DNA of 51,473 nucleotides from DATKZH01 sp964475955. GTDB lineage: Bacteria; Planctomycetota; Planctomycetia; Pirellulales; Thermoguttaceae. The notes below the pieces were generated by a model. That model made no database searches and was not told where the DNA came from. It saw nothing but the letters and a program-made list of their open reading frames with translations. This document shows, in pieces, positions 36,495 through 44,574 of this stretch; position 1 is the first letter of the stretch; every line of letters begins with the position of its first letter. The stretch covers positions 1-51,473 of the forward strand of contig CAYYZY010000034.1 in assembly GCA_964475955.1 (NCBI GenBank), given 5' to 3'. Made by a program: the position numbers and the translations under genes.

Positions 36495-36950
36495 GTGAAG
36501 CCAGTACTCCAAGCCCTTGTCCTTGCCGAGAAGGTGTACGAGGACAAGACGGGCAAGAAGATTATCGCGGGCACTTTTGATACTGTGTGTCTCAGGGCGA
36601 GGGCCGATGTAATTCAGGAGGTGGAGTCGCCGAACGGAGAAACGAAGCAGTTGGTACAGGGCGGTGTTCGCGGAGGGTCTCCGTCGGCCTATATCAGTAT
36701 CACGGATGTCCTTGACGAAACAGAGCTTACGCTACAGTTCGTCGACCTGACAAGGAACGTTGTGCTGCTGGAAACGAGGCTTGTCATCAAGTGCAAGGAC
36801 CGTCTTGGCACGATCGAAATCGTTACGCCTTTGCCACCTCTCCCTATCTCGAAAGGCGGCACGTACGCCCTTGAAGTGGTGTGCGAGGGCCAAATCCTGG
36901 GGTCACACCGGATCATCGCACACGACATGCGAAACCCGCCAGAGGAGTGA
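36495..36950 (+). CDS. DUF6941-like hypothetical protein
   Basis: A 151-aa protein with a GTG start and GGAGGGG upstream. The opening KPVLQALVLAEKVYEDKTGK and KKIIAGTFDTV segments resemble what I recall of DUF6941. Beta-rich, no membrane segments, and no catalytic motif. It has lower GC and different codon choice from its neighbours and shares a transcript with hicB, which begins 3 bases after its stop. The family role is unknown; it may be cargo of the hicBA island. Confidence 0.55.
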   Translation: MKPVLQALVLAEKVYEDKTGKKIIAGTFDTVCLRARADVIQEVESPNGETKQLVQGGVRGGSPSAYISITDVLDETELTLQFVDLTRNVVLLETRLVIKCKDRLGTIEIVTPLPPLPISKGGTYALEVVCEGQILGSHRIIAHDMRNPPEE

Positions 36951-36953
36951 GCC

Positions 36954-37280
36954 GTGTCAACGGTAGAAATCGACTTGAGCAACACTGCGGAATCGCGCAC
37001 CGTTGGTGAAGACACATGGGTCGAGAGCAAAAAGGCATATCGGTGCCACGTGTTGCTCGTCAAAGAAGAGGGTGGGGGCTATTCAGCTATAGTGTTAAAC
37101 CTTCCAGGCGCTGGTAGTTGCGGCGACACAGAAGAAGAGGCCATGCGAAACGTCAGGGAGGCTGCAGCCGGAGCCATCGAGTCCTACCTCAGCCACGCCG
37201 AGGATATTCCGTGGATCGATTCGCTTAGGGCTGACATTCCCGATGACGGCAAGCAGAGGTGGATCTTGGTGCATGTCTGA
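36954..37280 (+). CDS. hicB: HicB-like type II antitoxin
   Basis: A 108-aa protein starting at GTG 36954 with AGAGGAG upstream. The HicB partial RNase-H fold is visible: YRCHVLLVKEEGGGYSAIVLNLPGAGSCGDTEEEAMRNVREA fits the usual 'GFxVxxPDLPGCxTqGdTxEEAlxNaxEA' pattern (residues about 27-65, quoted in parts). No C-terminal ribbon-helix-helix or helix-turn-helix is present. The toxin gene overlaps its 3' end by 8 bases, the reverse of the usual hicA-hicB order, which is seen in some loci. Confidence 0.8.
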   Translation: MSTVEIDLSNTAESRTVGEDTWVESKKAYRCHVLLVKEEGGGYSAIVLNLPGAGSCGDTEEEAMRNVREAAAGAIESYLSHAEDIPWIDSLRADIPDDGKQRWILVHV

Positions 37281-37494
37281 GTTGCCACGAGTTACGGGTG
37301 AGCAGGCCGTGAAGGCATTCACCAGCGCGGGCTTCGCGCTGGACCGCATCAGGGGCAGCCACCACATACTCAAACGCGGCAGCTTACGTCTGACGATTCC
37401 GGTTCATAAAGGAAAGATCGTGGGGGCTGGGCTTCTGCTTTCTCAAATCAGGGCTGCCGGCTTGACCAAGGATGAGTTTCGAGCGCTTCTGTGA
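37273..37494 (+). CDS. hicA: HicA-like mRNA interferase toxin
   Basis: A 73-aa protein from ATG 37273. It has the HicA layout: RVTGEQAVKAFTSAGFALDR, then the catalytic-histidine segment GSHHILKRG (His30-His31 region), LTIPVHKGKIVGAGLLLSQI and the final AGLTKDEFRALL. HicA is a double-stranded-RNA-binding-like ribonuclease that arrests growth by cleaving mRNA. Length and motif are complete, so the toxin is probably intact. Confidence 0.9.
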   Translation: MSELPRVTGEQAVKAFTSAGFALDRIRGSHHILKRGSLRLTIPVHKGKIVGAGLLLSQIRAAGLTKDEFRALL

Positions 37495-37835
37495 ACCTTG
37501 ACGTGCTACGCGTGTCGTATAGCACACGCAACGCGAGGTTCTCGTGTTCCTGCCGGGGTCGCTCTAGCTTGGAGAGGGGCCGGCGCCTTGGAGACGCACG
37601 AGCCTTATAGGCCGAAGGAAGGGGGCGTCTCCGCGGATCGCATGGTAACCCCCTCTCTCCCCGTTACTGCTTCGCGGTTTGGTGCAACCACTGCTCGCAA
37701 ACGCGTAAGCGCGGCAGGAAGCGGCCCACGGCCGTTATGATGGCGGAGTTCGCGGGGCACATCTGGAGTCTTCACGAGCTATTGCACGCGGTTTTCAGCC
37801 CGCCCACACCGAATTGGCCTCACTACCACTCGCGC
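37495..37835. other. Intergenic end of the hicBA island
   Basis: 341 bases. A small hairpin GCGTGT-(8)-ACACGC at 37510-37529 lies 15 bases after hicA and may terminate it. GC content returns to the window norm over the next 200 bases. Nothing else was seen. Confidence 0.4.
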
Positions 37836-38846
37836 TCACCCCCGTGTGCGCTCGGCGAGTCGGGCGAGCAACTCGCGAGCCTTGCCGCTTCGGATCGCTT
37901 CGTCGGCCAGCTCGGCGCACGCGCCGGGCGAGTCGGCCTTGCCCACGGTCCACAGGGCCGCGGCGGCATTGGCCACGACGACGTCGCGCGGCGGTCCGGC
38001 CCGATTCTCCAAGATAGCCCGGATTACCGCCGCGCTCTGCTCGGGGCCGTCGACCAGCAGGGGTTCGCGCGGGCACCGCGCCAGCCCGAAATCGGCCGGG
38101 CTCCACTCGAACTCGCGGAACTGCCGGCCGTTGGCCTCGGTCACGAGCGTGGCGCCGCCGAGCGTGACTTCGTCGAGCCCGTCCGACCCGTGGACGACCA
38201 ACACGCGCCGTGCGCCCAGCCGGGCGAGCGCCCCGGAAAGCAAAGCCCGCAGCTCGGGCTTCCCCACGCCGAGCAGTTGGAACGGGGCGCCGGCCGGATT
38301 GGCCAGCGGGCCGAGGATGTTGAAGATGGTGGGGATGCCCAGTTGCTTGCGCACCGGGGCCACGTGCTTCATGGCTTTGTGCAACAGGGGGGCGAAGCAG
38401 AAACAGATGCCCAGTTCGTCGAGGCAGGCTTCGACGACCGCCACATCGGCCTCGACGTTCACGCCCAACTCCGCGAGCACGTCGGCCGCACCGCTCGGAC
38501 TGGTCACACGGCGGTTGCCGTGCTTGGCCACCCGGGCCCCGGCCGCCGCGGTGACCAGGGCCGCGGCGGTGCTGATGTTGAAGGTGCCGGAGCGGTCGCC
38601 GCCGGTGCCGACCACGTCGACCACGTCAGCGTGGAGCGTGCGGATGGGCGTCATGTGGCGGCGCATCGCCGCGGCGGCGCCGGCCACTTCCTCGACCGTC
38701 TCCCCCTTCTTGTGTAGGGCGACCAGCAGCCGGGCGATGTGGTCCTCGGGGCACTTGCCTTCCATGATGTGGCCGATGGCCTCGGCCATCTGGTCCATGG
38801 AGAGGTCGCCGCCCGATTCCACCACGCTCAGGCTCGTCTGGATCAT
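37836..38846 (-). CDS. trpD: Anthranilate phosphoribosyltransferase
   Basis: A 336-aa protein, normal for TrpD. It catalyses anthranilate + PRPP to N-phosphoribosylanthranilate, the second step of tryptophan synthesis. The PRPP site GTGGDRSGTFNIST and KHGNRRVTSPSGAADVL are unmistakable; NILGPLANPAGAPFQLLGV and HGSDGLDEVTLGG follow in family order. ATG 38846 has GGGGAAGTG upstream; an ATG 14 codons earlier (38888) lacks one. No other trp gene is nearby, so the pathway is dispersed. Confidence 0.95.
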   Translation of the reverse strand: MIQTSLSVVESGGDLSMDQMAEAIGHIMEGKCPEDHIARLLVALHKKGETVEEVAGAAAAMRRHMTPIRTLHADVVDVVGTGGDRSGTFNISTAAALVTAAAGARVAKHGNRRVTSPSGAADVLAELGVNVEADVAVVEACLDELGICFCFAPLLHKAMKHVAPVRKQLGIPTIFNILGPLANPAGAPFQLLGVGKPELRALLSGALARLGARRVLVVHGSDGLDEVTLGGATLVTEANGRQFREFEWSPADFGLARCPREPLLVDGPEQSAAVIRAILENRAGPPRDVVVANAAAALWTVGKADSPGACAELADEAIRSGKARELLARLAERTRG

Positions 38847-39115
38847 CACTTCACTTCCCCAGGGGCCCATGGCTTCAAGGTGACTCATTTTAACCCCTGG
38901 CGCTGGGCTGTGACAGGCGCGCTCGTTGGCAAGGCGACTGCCCCCCGAAAGAGTCAAGTGACGCCGGTCCAAGTCCCCCAACCCTTCACTTCCGGTGGGA
39001 TAATCGGCGAGCCGCGCCCCGGGGGGTGACTTTCCTCTTGCCAGAAGAGGCTGCGCGACCTACAATCCCCGCAATTACGCAAAGTCCGCCCGCGACTTGA
39101 GATACGAGGAAACGG
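38847..39115. other. Divergent region between trpD and the nucleoside hydrolase gene
   Basis: 269 bases holding both promoters. GAGG lies 8 bases before the ATG of the + strand gene. No riboswitch or T-box-like structure was recognised. Confidence 0.4.
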
Positions 39116-40078
39116 ATGCCGAAAAAGGTGATCCTCGACATCGATCCGGGGATCGACGACGCCCTGGCGCTGACCATGGCGCTGTTCGACCCGAGGCTCG
39201 ACGTGGTCGCCGTCACGGCCGTCGGGGGCAACGTGCCCCCTGAATTGTCTACGCGGAACGTCCAGGCGATCCTCGAACAGTTGGACCCGCCGCGCCTGCC
39301 CCGCGTCGGGGCGGCATCGACGCCGGATCACGGGCTGCCGGTCGACGGGCGACTCCTGCACGGGATCGACGGACTGGGCGGCGCCAACTTCCAGGTCGCC
39401 GAACTGCGCAGTCGCCATCCCGCGGAGAAAATCATCTGCGACGAGGTCCGCGCCGCTCCCGAATCGGTGACCATCGTCGCCCTCGGACCGCTGACCAACA
39501 TCGCCCGGGCGTTCCAACGCGACCCGGAACTTGCCTCCCTGGTGGGAAGGCTCGTCATGATGGGGGGCACGGTCGCAGGGCCGGGCAATATCAGGCCGGC
39601 CGCCGAGTTCAACATCTATTGCGATCCGGAGGCTGCCCGGACCGTGTTCCGCGCCCCCTTGACGAAGACCCTGGTCCCCCTCGACGTGACCAACCGGATC
39701 GTGCTCACCTTCGACCTGTTCAACCAGTTGCCCGACGAAACGACCAAGGTGGGGGCGTTTCTGCGGACGATCCTGCCTCCTGCGTTCCGCGCGTACCGGC
39801 AGCAGTTCGGCCTGGAGGGGATCCACGTCCACGATTCGGCCGCCCTGATGTCGGTGGTGGCGCCCGAGCTGTTCATCACCGAAGAGATGGCCGGCGACGT
39901 GGAGACGATGGGCGACTTGACGGTGGGGGCCACGGTGTTCGACCGCCGACGGGTGCCCGCCTGGCGCCGCAACATGGAAGTGGCCGTCGACATCGCTGCC
40001 GACCGGGTGATCGACCAGATCGTCCGCTGTGTGACGCAAGCCGCCAAGAGGGCGGGCCCCGCCGAGCCCCGAGGCTAG
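39116..40078 (+). CDS. Inosine/uridine-preferring nucleoside hydrolase
   Basis: A 320-aa protein. DIDPGIDDA (8-16) is the calcium-binding signature of nucleoside N-ribohydrolases, and further conserved parts are ALGPLTNIARAF, MMGGTVAGPGN and EFNIYCDPEAA (with its Asp ligand). These enzymes hydrolyse purine or pyrimidine ribosides to base and ribose for salvage. Substrate choice cannot be read. A long inverted repeat follows the stop. Confidence 0.93.
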   Translation: MPKKVILDIDPGIDDALALTMALFDPRLDVVAVTAVGGNVPPELSTRNVQAILEQLDPPRLPRVGAASTPDHGLPVDGRLLHGIDGLGGANFQVAELRSRHPAEKIICDEVRAAPESVTIVALGPLTNIARAFQRDPELASLVGRLVMMGGTVAGPGNIRPAAEFNIYCDPEAARTVFRAPLTKTLVPLDVTNRIVLTFDLFNQLPDETTKVGAFLRTILPPAFRAYRQQFGLEGIHVHDSAALMSVVAPELFITEEMAGDVETMGDLTVGATVFDRRRVPAWRRNMEVAVDIAADRVIDQIVRCVTQAAKRAGPAEPRG

Positions 40079-40100
40079 TCCGGATGGTTCCCCTGGGGTC

Positions 40101-40169
40101 GTAGTGACCCGATTCAGCGGGTCCCCACAGCCCGGACCGGGCTCCCGACCGCATGAATGCGGTCACTAC
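40101..40169. repeat. Palindromic element between convergent genes
   Basis: GTAGTGACCCGATTC (40101-40115) and GAATGCGGTCACTAC (40155-40169) pair at 13 of 15 positions. Inside lies AGCCCGG-A-CCGGGCT (40129-40143). Position between convergent genes makes a bidirectional terminator plausible; the wording also looks like a dispersed intergenic repeat. Confidence 0.75.
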
Positions 40170-40180
40170 GAGCGGAGCCC

Positions 40181-40330
40181 TCAGCCGCCGCAACCGCAGG
40201 GGAAATGGCCACAGAACGGGCACTCCTGCACGCACACCCGCGTTTCTTCCTCGTCGGCGACGGCTGGCTCTTCCTCGGTCACGATGGCCAAGGCGATATC
40301 CTGCTGGGCTTGGTCGGCAAGGTCTTTCAC
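40181..40330 (-). CDS. Small Cys-rich protein, GTG start
   Basis: A 49-aa candidate reading GTG at 40330 with GAGGAGAG 7 bases upstream, a strong ribosome site. It has an acidic centre (TEEEPAVADEEE) and ends CVQECPFCGHFPCGCGG, four or five cysteines suited to zinc binding. A longer frame from 40429 would translate repeat DNA and is disfavoured. No known family was recognised. Confidence 0.5.
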   Translation of the reverse strand: MKDLADQAQQDIALAIVTEEEPAVADEEETRVCVQECPFCGHFPCGCGG

Positions 40331-40738
40331 CGTGTTGCTCTCCTCGTCTCGGTCTCCGGCTTCCGCCCGTCGGGTTAGCGCCGACGGGCGCGGCTCGTAA
40401 CGCTTGCCCTGGAAATGCGAACCTGGCAATCAGGGCGGGCCATTGAAAGCGTAGCATACCCCTCGACAACCGGTCCCGAATGCGTCTTGCCAGTAGAATC
40501 GGTAGAATCGGCAGCCACGTTTAGCCCGCATTTCTCACCAGCCGGTGACACGGAACAACACGGCGCCCACACCAACCCGAAGCGCGAGCGAGGCGAAGTG
40601 CAAGCCAGGGCCTCGCTTGCGCTTCGGGTTGGTGTGGCTGGTGAGAAATACGGGTTGGTAGGAAGCCGTTCCCGTAGCCCTCGCCCGAGGGTTTCGCCTC
40701 CGGCGCCCCCCCTGAAGGTGGGTGGCGAGAAACGCGGG
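40331..40738. other. Repeat-filled intergenic stretch
   Basis: 408 bases between two small minus-strand genes. It holds two direct TAGAATCGG units near 40494-40511, the composite palindrome at 40524-40654, and further inverted wording (GTTTCGCC and GGCGAGAAAC) around 40688-40733. No gene seen. Confidence 0.6.
40524..40654. repeat. Composite nested palindrome, 131 bp
   Basis: The inner arms, 26 bases each, lie at 40568-40593 (CACACCAACCCGAAGCG onward) and 40611-40636 (ending CTTCGGGTTGGTGTG) with one mismatch and a 17-base loop. The outer arms GCATTTCTCACCAGCC and GGCTGGTGAGAAAT at 40528-40543 and 40636-40649 also pair. This is among the strongest secondary structures in the window. Confidence 0.85.
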
Positions 40739-40942
40739 CTATCGGGGCCTGGTTCGGCGGAGCTGCTCGTTGAGGAGGATTTTTTCCAAGAGGCGGCGAC
40801 GAAGGGCTTCGCGCTCGCTTGCCGCCCCCTCCGACGCGGGGCTGCACTTGTCGGCATAGCGGGACGCCGCAGCCCGGCTCGGCTGGGAAAACGACTCGGC
40901 ATGTACACTCGGGCGCTCTGCCACGGCTTGGGGACCGGCCAT
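40739..40942 (-). CDS. Small hypothetical protein with basic C-terminal helix
   Basis: A 67-aa protein from ATG 40942, preceded by AAAGGAGGG, one of the best ribosome sites in the window. The C-terminal half is a charged helix (EREALRRRLLEKILLNEQLRR), and one cysteine lies in ADKCSPASEG. I recall small planctomycete proteins with similar RRRLL-ILxNEQ tails but cannot name a family. A longer start at 40990 lacks support. Confidence 0.6.
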   Translation of the reverse strand: MAGPQAVAERPSVHAESFSQPSRAAASRYADKCSPASEGAASEREALRRRLLEKILLNEQLRRTRPR

Positions 40943-41156
40943 CGGGTTACCCTCCTTTCGCCTATTCACGGCGCCGGACGGCGCAAGCATCGAACCGTCC
41001 TTCTATGGCGAAGCGGGGCTGCCACTCGCCACGAGTGCGCCGGGCCACGGTTCCACCCCGGCAGCGGGAGCCCTTCGACGGCCCGATTCCCGGCGGCCGG
41101 CGCGAGATCGCATCCAGAAGAGACCTCGCGGCCGCGCCCGGCGGAGCCTCCCGCGG

Positions 41157-41387
41157 TCATTCGTCGGCGAAGACCACGCGCGTGGGGACGGGCTGATTCT
41201 GCGTCGATCCGACGCCGAGTTGCCCGGCGTAGTTGCGGCCCCAGGTCCACAGCGATCCGTCGCCCCGCACGGCCATCGAGTGATGTCCCCCCGCGGCCAC
41301 CCGGCCCCGGCAATCTTCACCCGCCAGTGCAACGCCGGGCGCAGCCACCAGCAGCAGCGCCGCGACCGCGATTCTCCAACTGCGCAT
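41157..41387 (-). pseudogene. Truncated exported RCC1-repeat protein
   Basis: A 76-aa remnant: signal peptide (MRSWRIAVAALLLVAAPGVA, cleavage near LAGED) followed by a single RCC1 repeat (RVAAGGHHSMAVRGDGSLW then TWGRNYAGQLGVGST) and a stop. Functional RCC1 propellers have about seven repeats, so this is a cut-down fragment. It could still be expressed as a tiny secreted protein; decay is the simpler view. Confidence 0.65.
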
Positions 41388-41612
41388 CGGGCCGACTCCT
41401 TCGATTCTGCCAAGCCCCCGAATCCCCAAGCCGCGGGCTGAGCGTAACACGCGAAGGGGTGTGTGACAAGGCGGCAGCCCGGGTTGCCACGGCTTGGGGG
41501 CATGTCGCCCGGCCACGCGGCGAACCACAACGCGAGTCGATTAGGGTGGGCACCCCCTGGCAAATCCGGAGTCCTTGCGAAACGGCGGGGGTTCCGGCGA
41601 TAGCGACGAGGT

Positions 41613-42290
41613 CTACCGTTCCAGGAGATCGAAGACCACCCAGCCCCGGGCGTCGCGGCTTCGCTCCAAACGGTACCATCGATTGAGGACCGGCGAGCGC
41701 TGGTAACCGTCGGCGTCACGCTCCGCCTGGTCGTACTGCGTCGCGCCGCGGACGAGGATGTGGAACAGGAGCTCCTCCCCTCGAGCGTCGACGAGCCAGA
41801 ACTCGGTGACGCCGGCCCGGTGGTACGCCGCCGGGAGACGGTCGGTGTCTTTGCGCACCGAGGCGTCGCTGACGATCTCGACGATCAAGTCGGGCGGGCC
41901 CTCCAATTCGACGTACCGGTCGGCCCCACCGCCGGCCTTGGGAACCAGGCGCACCCGGCCTGTATCCAGCGACGACAACAAGATGAGGACGGCGTCGGGC
42001 TCCACGGAGAGGTCGGCCTCGGGGCAGGACACGCGTGCCCGGTCGCTGTACAACTGGCCCAGTCCGCCCTGCTTGGTCCGGTGCCAGAGGACGCCGACGA
42101 CCTCCGTCTTGAGTATCCCGTGCGTGTGAAGGTCTTCGGGGGACATGTCGACGTCGATCCTCCCGGCGATGTAGTCGATGCGCCCGCGCTCGGGGAACGC
42201 GTCCGAAGTCGCCCAGCGGCGGAAGTCGGCGAGGCCGCGAAGGTCCATGGGGACCTCGATCTGTTCTTCCAACACGAGGGTGATGGCCAT
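41613..42290 (-). CDS. Uma2 family (DUF820) PD-(D/E)XK endonuclease-like protein
   Basis: A 225-aa protein from ATG 42290. The Uma2 fold is visible: RIDYIAGRIDVDMSPEDLHT at about 36-55, EPDAVLILL (the Asp of the PD motif, about 98-106), then DLIVEIVSDAS (Glu-x-Val, the E-x-K-like position) and KDTDRLPAAYHRAGVTEFW. Such proteins are abundant in cyanobacteria and planctomycetes, with no firm cellular role. No partner gene is adjacent. The ATG lacks a good ribosome site. Confidence 0.85.
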   Translation of the reverse strand: MAITLVLEEQIEVPMDLRGLADFRRWATSDAFPERGRIDYIAGRIDVDMSPEDLHTHGILKTEVVGVLWHRTKQGGLGQLYSDRARVSCPEADLSVEPDAVLILLSSLDTGRVRLVPKAGGGADRYVELEGPPDLIVEIVSDASVRKDTDRLPAAYHRAGVTEFWLVDARGEELLFHILVRGATQYDQAERDADGYQRSPVLNRWYRLERSRDARGWVVFDLLER

Positions 42291-42446
42291 CACGTCGCCC
42301 GTCGGTCCTGGAGGCAGCCCGTCGCTTGAACCGGCCGGCAACCCGGTTCGCGTGATTCCATTCTATGCGATCCGGTCATCCTTGGCAAACCGCTTAGTGC
42401 CGGCACACTATGCCATACGGTGTGACGAACACTCTCGCGACTCCGT

Positions 42447-42479
42447 TCCAAGCCCGGGGTCGCAACCTCCGGGCTTGGA
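42447..42479. terminator. Perfect 11-bp hairpin after the third URO-D gene
   Basis: TCCAAGCCCGG (42447-42457) and CCGGGCTTGGA (42469-42479) around an 11-base loop, 23 bases past the URO-D stop on the minus strand. A likely terminator, though no U tract follows, so it could be another intergenic repeat. Confidence 0.55.
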
Positions 42480-42501
42480 GCGTGCTGATCCGGTTTTCGC
42501 T

Positions 42502-43629
42502 TCAATACGCGCACTCCCGGGCCGCGTCGGCGTAGATGCGCAGCTTTTCCGTCGGCGTATCGAAGAAGTGGTCGCTGAGCGAGCAGACGTAGCCGCCGTG
42601 GGGGCCGACCGTTTGGAACAGCCGGTGCACGGCGTCGCGGATCGTCTGCGGCGTGCCGTCGGTCACCACGCTGTGCTGGTCGACCCCGCCGATCAGGGCG
42701 ACCCGGCCGTCGATCTTGCGCGCGAACTCCCACGGCTCCTGGTTGCCGCCGACGCTCCGCGGGGCGAGCGTCTCCGAGGCGTCGCACCCGTTGGCCACGA
42801 TGTGCTCCTCGATCCCCAGCGTGCCGCCGCACGTGTGGTAGGTCACGCGGAAGCCGAGGTCGTGCAGGGCGTCGTGGATTTGGCGGTCGTACGGCAGGCA
42901 GAACTCCTCGTGCAGCCGGGGGGAGATCACCGTGGACGACGACGCCCCGCCGCCGGTCTCCACCAGGTCGAACTTCGCCCCCTTCATCGATTCGATGAAC
43001 CGCAGTTTCTTTTCCACCAGCACGCCCAGCAGGTCGTGCAGCCAGTCGGGCCGGTCGATGGCGCGGAAGATCAGGTCGTTGACGTCGGCCAGGCAGCAGG
43101 CGTGCTGCCACGGTCCCACCTGATCGCCCCAGACGAACCCGCGGAGCACGCCGCGGTCGCCGATCTCGTCGTAGAGGGCTTCGATCGGCGCCAGGTCGAG
43201 CCGGGGGACCGGCATGTACTTGCGCAACGTATCGAGGTCCTCGTCGCGCTTGATCAGATACTCGGTGATCCAGGTCGTCCGGCGGTCGCCGGCCGTCTTG
43301 TACGTGAGCGTGCCCCCGGGCGTGCGGATCGCGTGGTGGACGACGCGATGGTCGGGATCGTCGGAGACGACCGTCGCCTCGTCGATCCACTCGGGCGTGG
43401 AGAACTTGCTGAAGTCGGACTCGACCAGCCAGAACTGGCCCATCGACTCGAAGTACTGGATCTGGGCGTCCATGCCGAACCGCTCGAACGCTGCAAGCGC
43501 GTCGATCCCGCCCAGGTATTTTTCCAGGTGATACGGCTGCCACTGGTGCACCGATACCGGCAGCCGGTCGGGCTTGCCGCGGTCGAGCGCCGTGAGGAGG
43601 CGTTCCTTGCTGGTCATCGTCTCGGGCAT
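42502..43629 (-). CDS. URO-D-fold protein, third paralog
   Basis: A 375-aa protein from ATG 43629 with AAGGAGAG upstream. MTSKERLLTALDRGKPDRLP near residues 5-24 is the standard N-terminus of the URO-D/methyltransferase superfamily. FRVTYHTCGGTLGIEEHIVA near 255 supplies the HxCG metal-site pattern and SLSDHFFDTPTEKLRIYADA closes the barrel. It is longer than the first paralog and not specially close to either. A PlsC-like gene ends 31 bases upstream on the same strand, so co-transcription is possible. Substrate unknown. Confidence 0.82.
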   Translation of the reverse strand: MPETMTSKERLLTALDRGKPDRLPVSVHQWQPYHLEKYLGGIDALAAFERFGMDAQIQYFESMGQFWLVESDFSKFSTPEWIDEATVVSDDPDHRVVHHAIRTPGGTLTYKTAGDRRTTWITEYLIKRDEDLDTLRKYMPVPRLDLAPIEALYDEIGDRGVLRGFVWGDQVGPWQHACCLADVNDLIFRAIDRPDWLHDLLGVLVEKKLRFIESMKGAKFDLVETGGGASSSTVISPRLHEEFCLPYDRQIHDALHDLGFRVTYHTCGGTLGIEEHIVANGCDASETLAPRSVGGNQEPWEFARKIDGRVALIGGVDQHSVVTDGTPQTIRDAVHRLFQTVGPHGGYVCSLSDHFFDTPTEKLRIYADAARECAY

Positions 43630-43660
43630 GGGGCTGAACTCTCCTTGTCGTCGAGATGCT

Positions 43661-44308
43661 TCACTCGCTCGGCCCGGTCGGCGTCGTTTCCACTCCCTCC
43701 ACGGCCCTCCTCAGCCGCGCCTCCAGCTCGGCGGCCATCTCTTTGCGGTTGCCCAGGCCGTGCTCCTCGGCGAGCGATTTGCCCGTGACCGGCGGCAGCA
43801 CCGTGGCGCTGAGGAAAAAGGGGACGACCAGGCGCTCGTTCCGCGGCAGGGACTTTTCTGCCCCGCGCAGGGCCACGGCGAGGATCGGCAGGTCGGGGAA
43901 TTCGAGGGCCAGCTCGCCGATCCCCGCTTTGAAGGCGGCCATCCTGCCCGGCTCGCCGCGCGACCCTTCGGGGAAGAGGATCAGGGAGTAGCCCTCGCGC
44001 AGGGCCTGCTTTCCCGGCTCGGTCGGCTTGACGCGCGTAAACCCCGGCCCGCGCCGAACGGCGATCGCGTGGAACAGGTAGTGCGATACCCAGCGCTTGA
44101 CGCCGCGGCGGAAGTAGTCGCCGGCCACCAGGCAGCGGACCTTGGGGATCATCGGCAGCGGGAAGAGGGCGAACAGGGCCATCACGTCGAGGTGCGAGTT
44201 GTGGTTGGCGATCACGATGCACTGCCGGCGCTCCAACCGCGGCGGCGCCCGGTAGCCGAACAGCAGGCGCAGCACGACTCGCAGCAGCAGGTGCGCGACG
44301 ATTCGCAT
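43661..44308 (-). CDS. PlsC-like 1-acyl-glycerol-3-phosphate acyltransferase
   Basis: A 215-aa protein. The acyltransferase block I HNSHLD (His36, Asp41), the block with GVKRW near 69, and FPEGSRGEPGRM (Phe112-Glu114-Gly115) match the LPLAT family. A single hydrophobic N-terminal segment (3-17) anchors it to the membrane. It likely acylates lysophosphatidic acid or another glycerolipid. It lies 266 bases downstream of the CdsA-like gene on the same strand and probably works with it. Confidence 0.9.
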   Translation of the reverse strand: MRIVAHLLLRVVLRLLFGYRAPPRLERRQCIVIANHNSHLDVMALFALFPLPMIPKVRCLVAGDYFRRGVKRWVSHYLFHAIAVRRGPGFTRVKPTEPGKQALREGYSLILFPEGSRGEPGRMAAFKAGIGELALEFPDLPILAVALRGAEKSLPRNERLVVPFFLSATVLPPVTGKSLAEEHGLGNRKEMAAELEARLRRAVEGVETTPTGPSE

Positions 44309-44574
44309 CGATCGGGGGGCTCAAACGGCAAGTGAAGTCGGGGGAACCGCAGAAGTTGGGGAACCACGGATAAACGCGGAGGAACGCAGATATTGGATCA
44401 GGCTACGCCCCGCGCGACAATAGCCGTCCCGATGCCTTGGCGCAGGCCGGCGTCTTCTCGAACGACGTCCCGTCGGACGCCTTCCGCCAACGACGTCCTC
44501 TACCTCTACGGTTCATCAGCGTTCATCCATGTTCATCCGTGGTTCTTTCCCCCACTCTCCCTCACGATCCAAAA
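44309..44574. other. Intergenic region with an inverted repeat and decamer run
   Basis: GAACCACGGATAAAC (44361-44375) pairs with GTTCATCCGTGGTTC (44531-44545) at 14 of 15 positions. Three 10-base units GTTCATCAGC, GTTCATCCAT, GTTCATCCGT run from 44511 to 44540. No gene. Confidence 0.6.
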
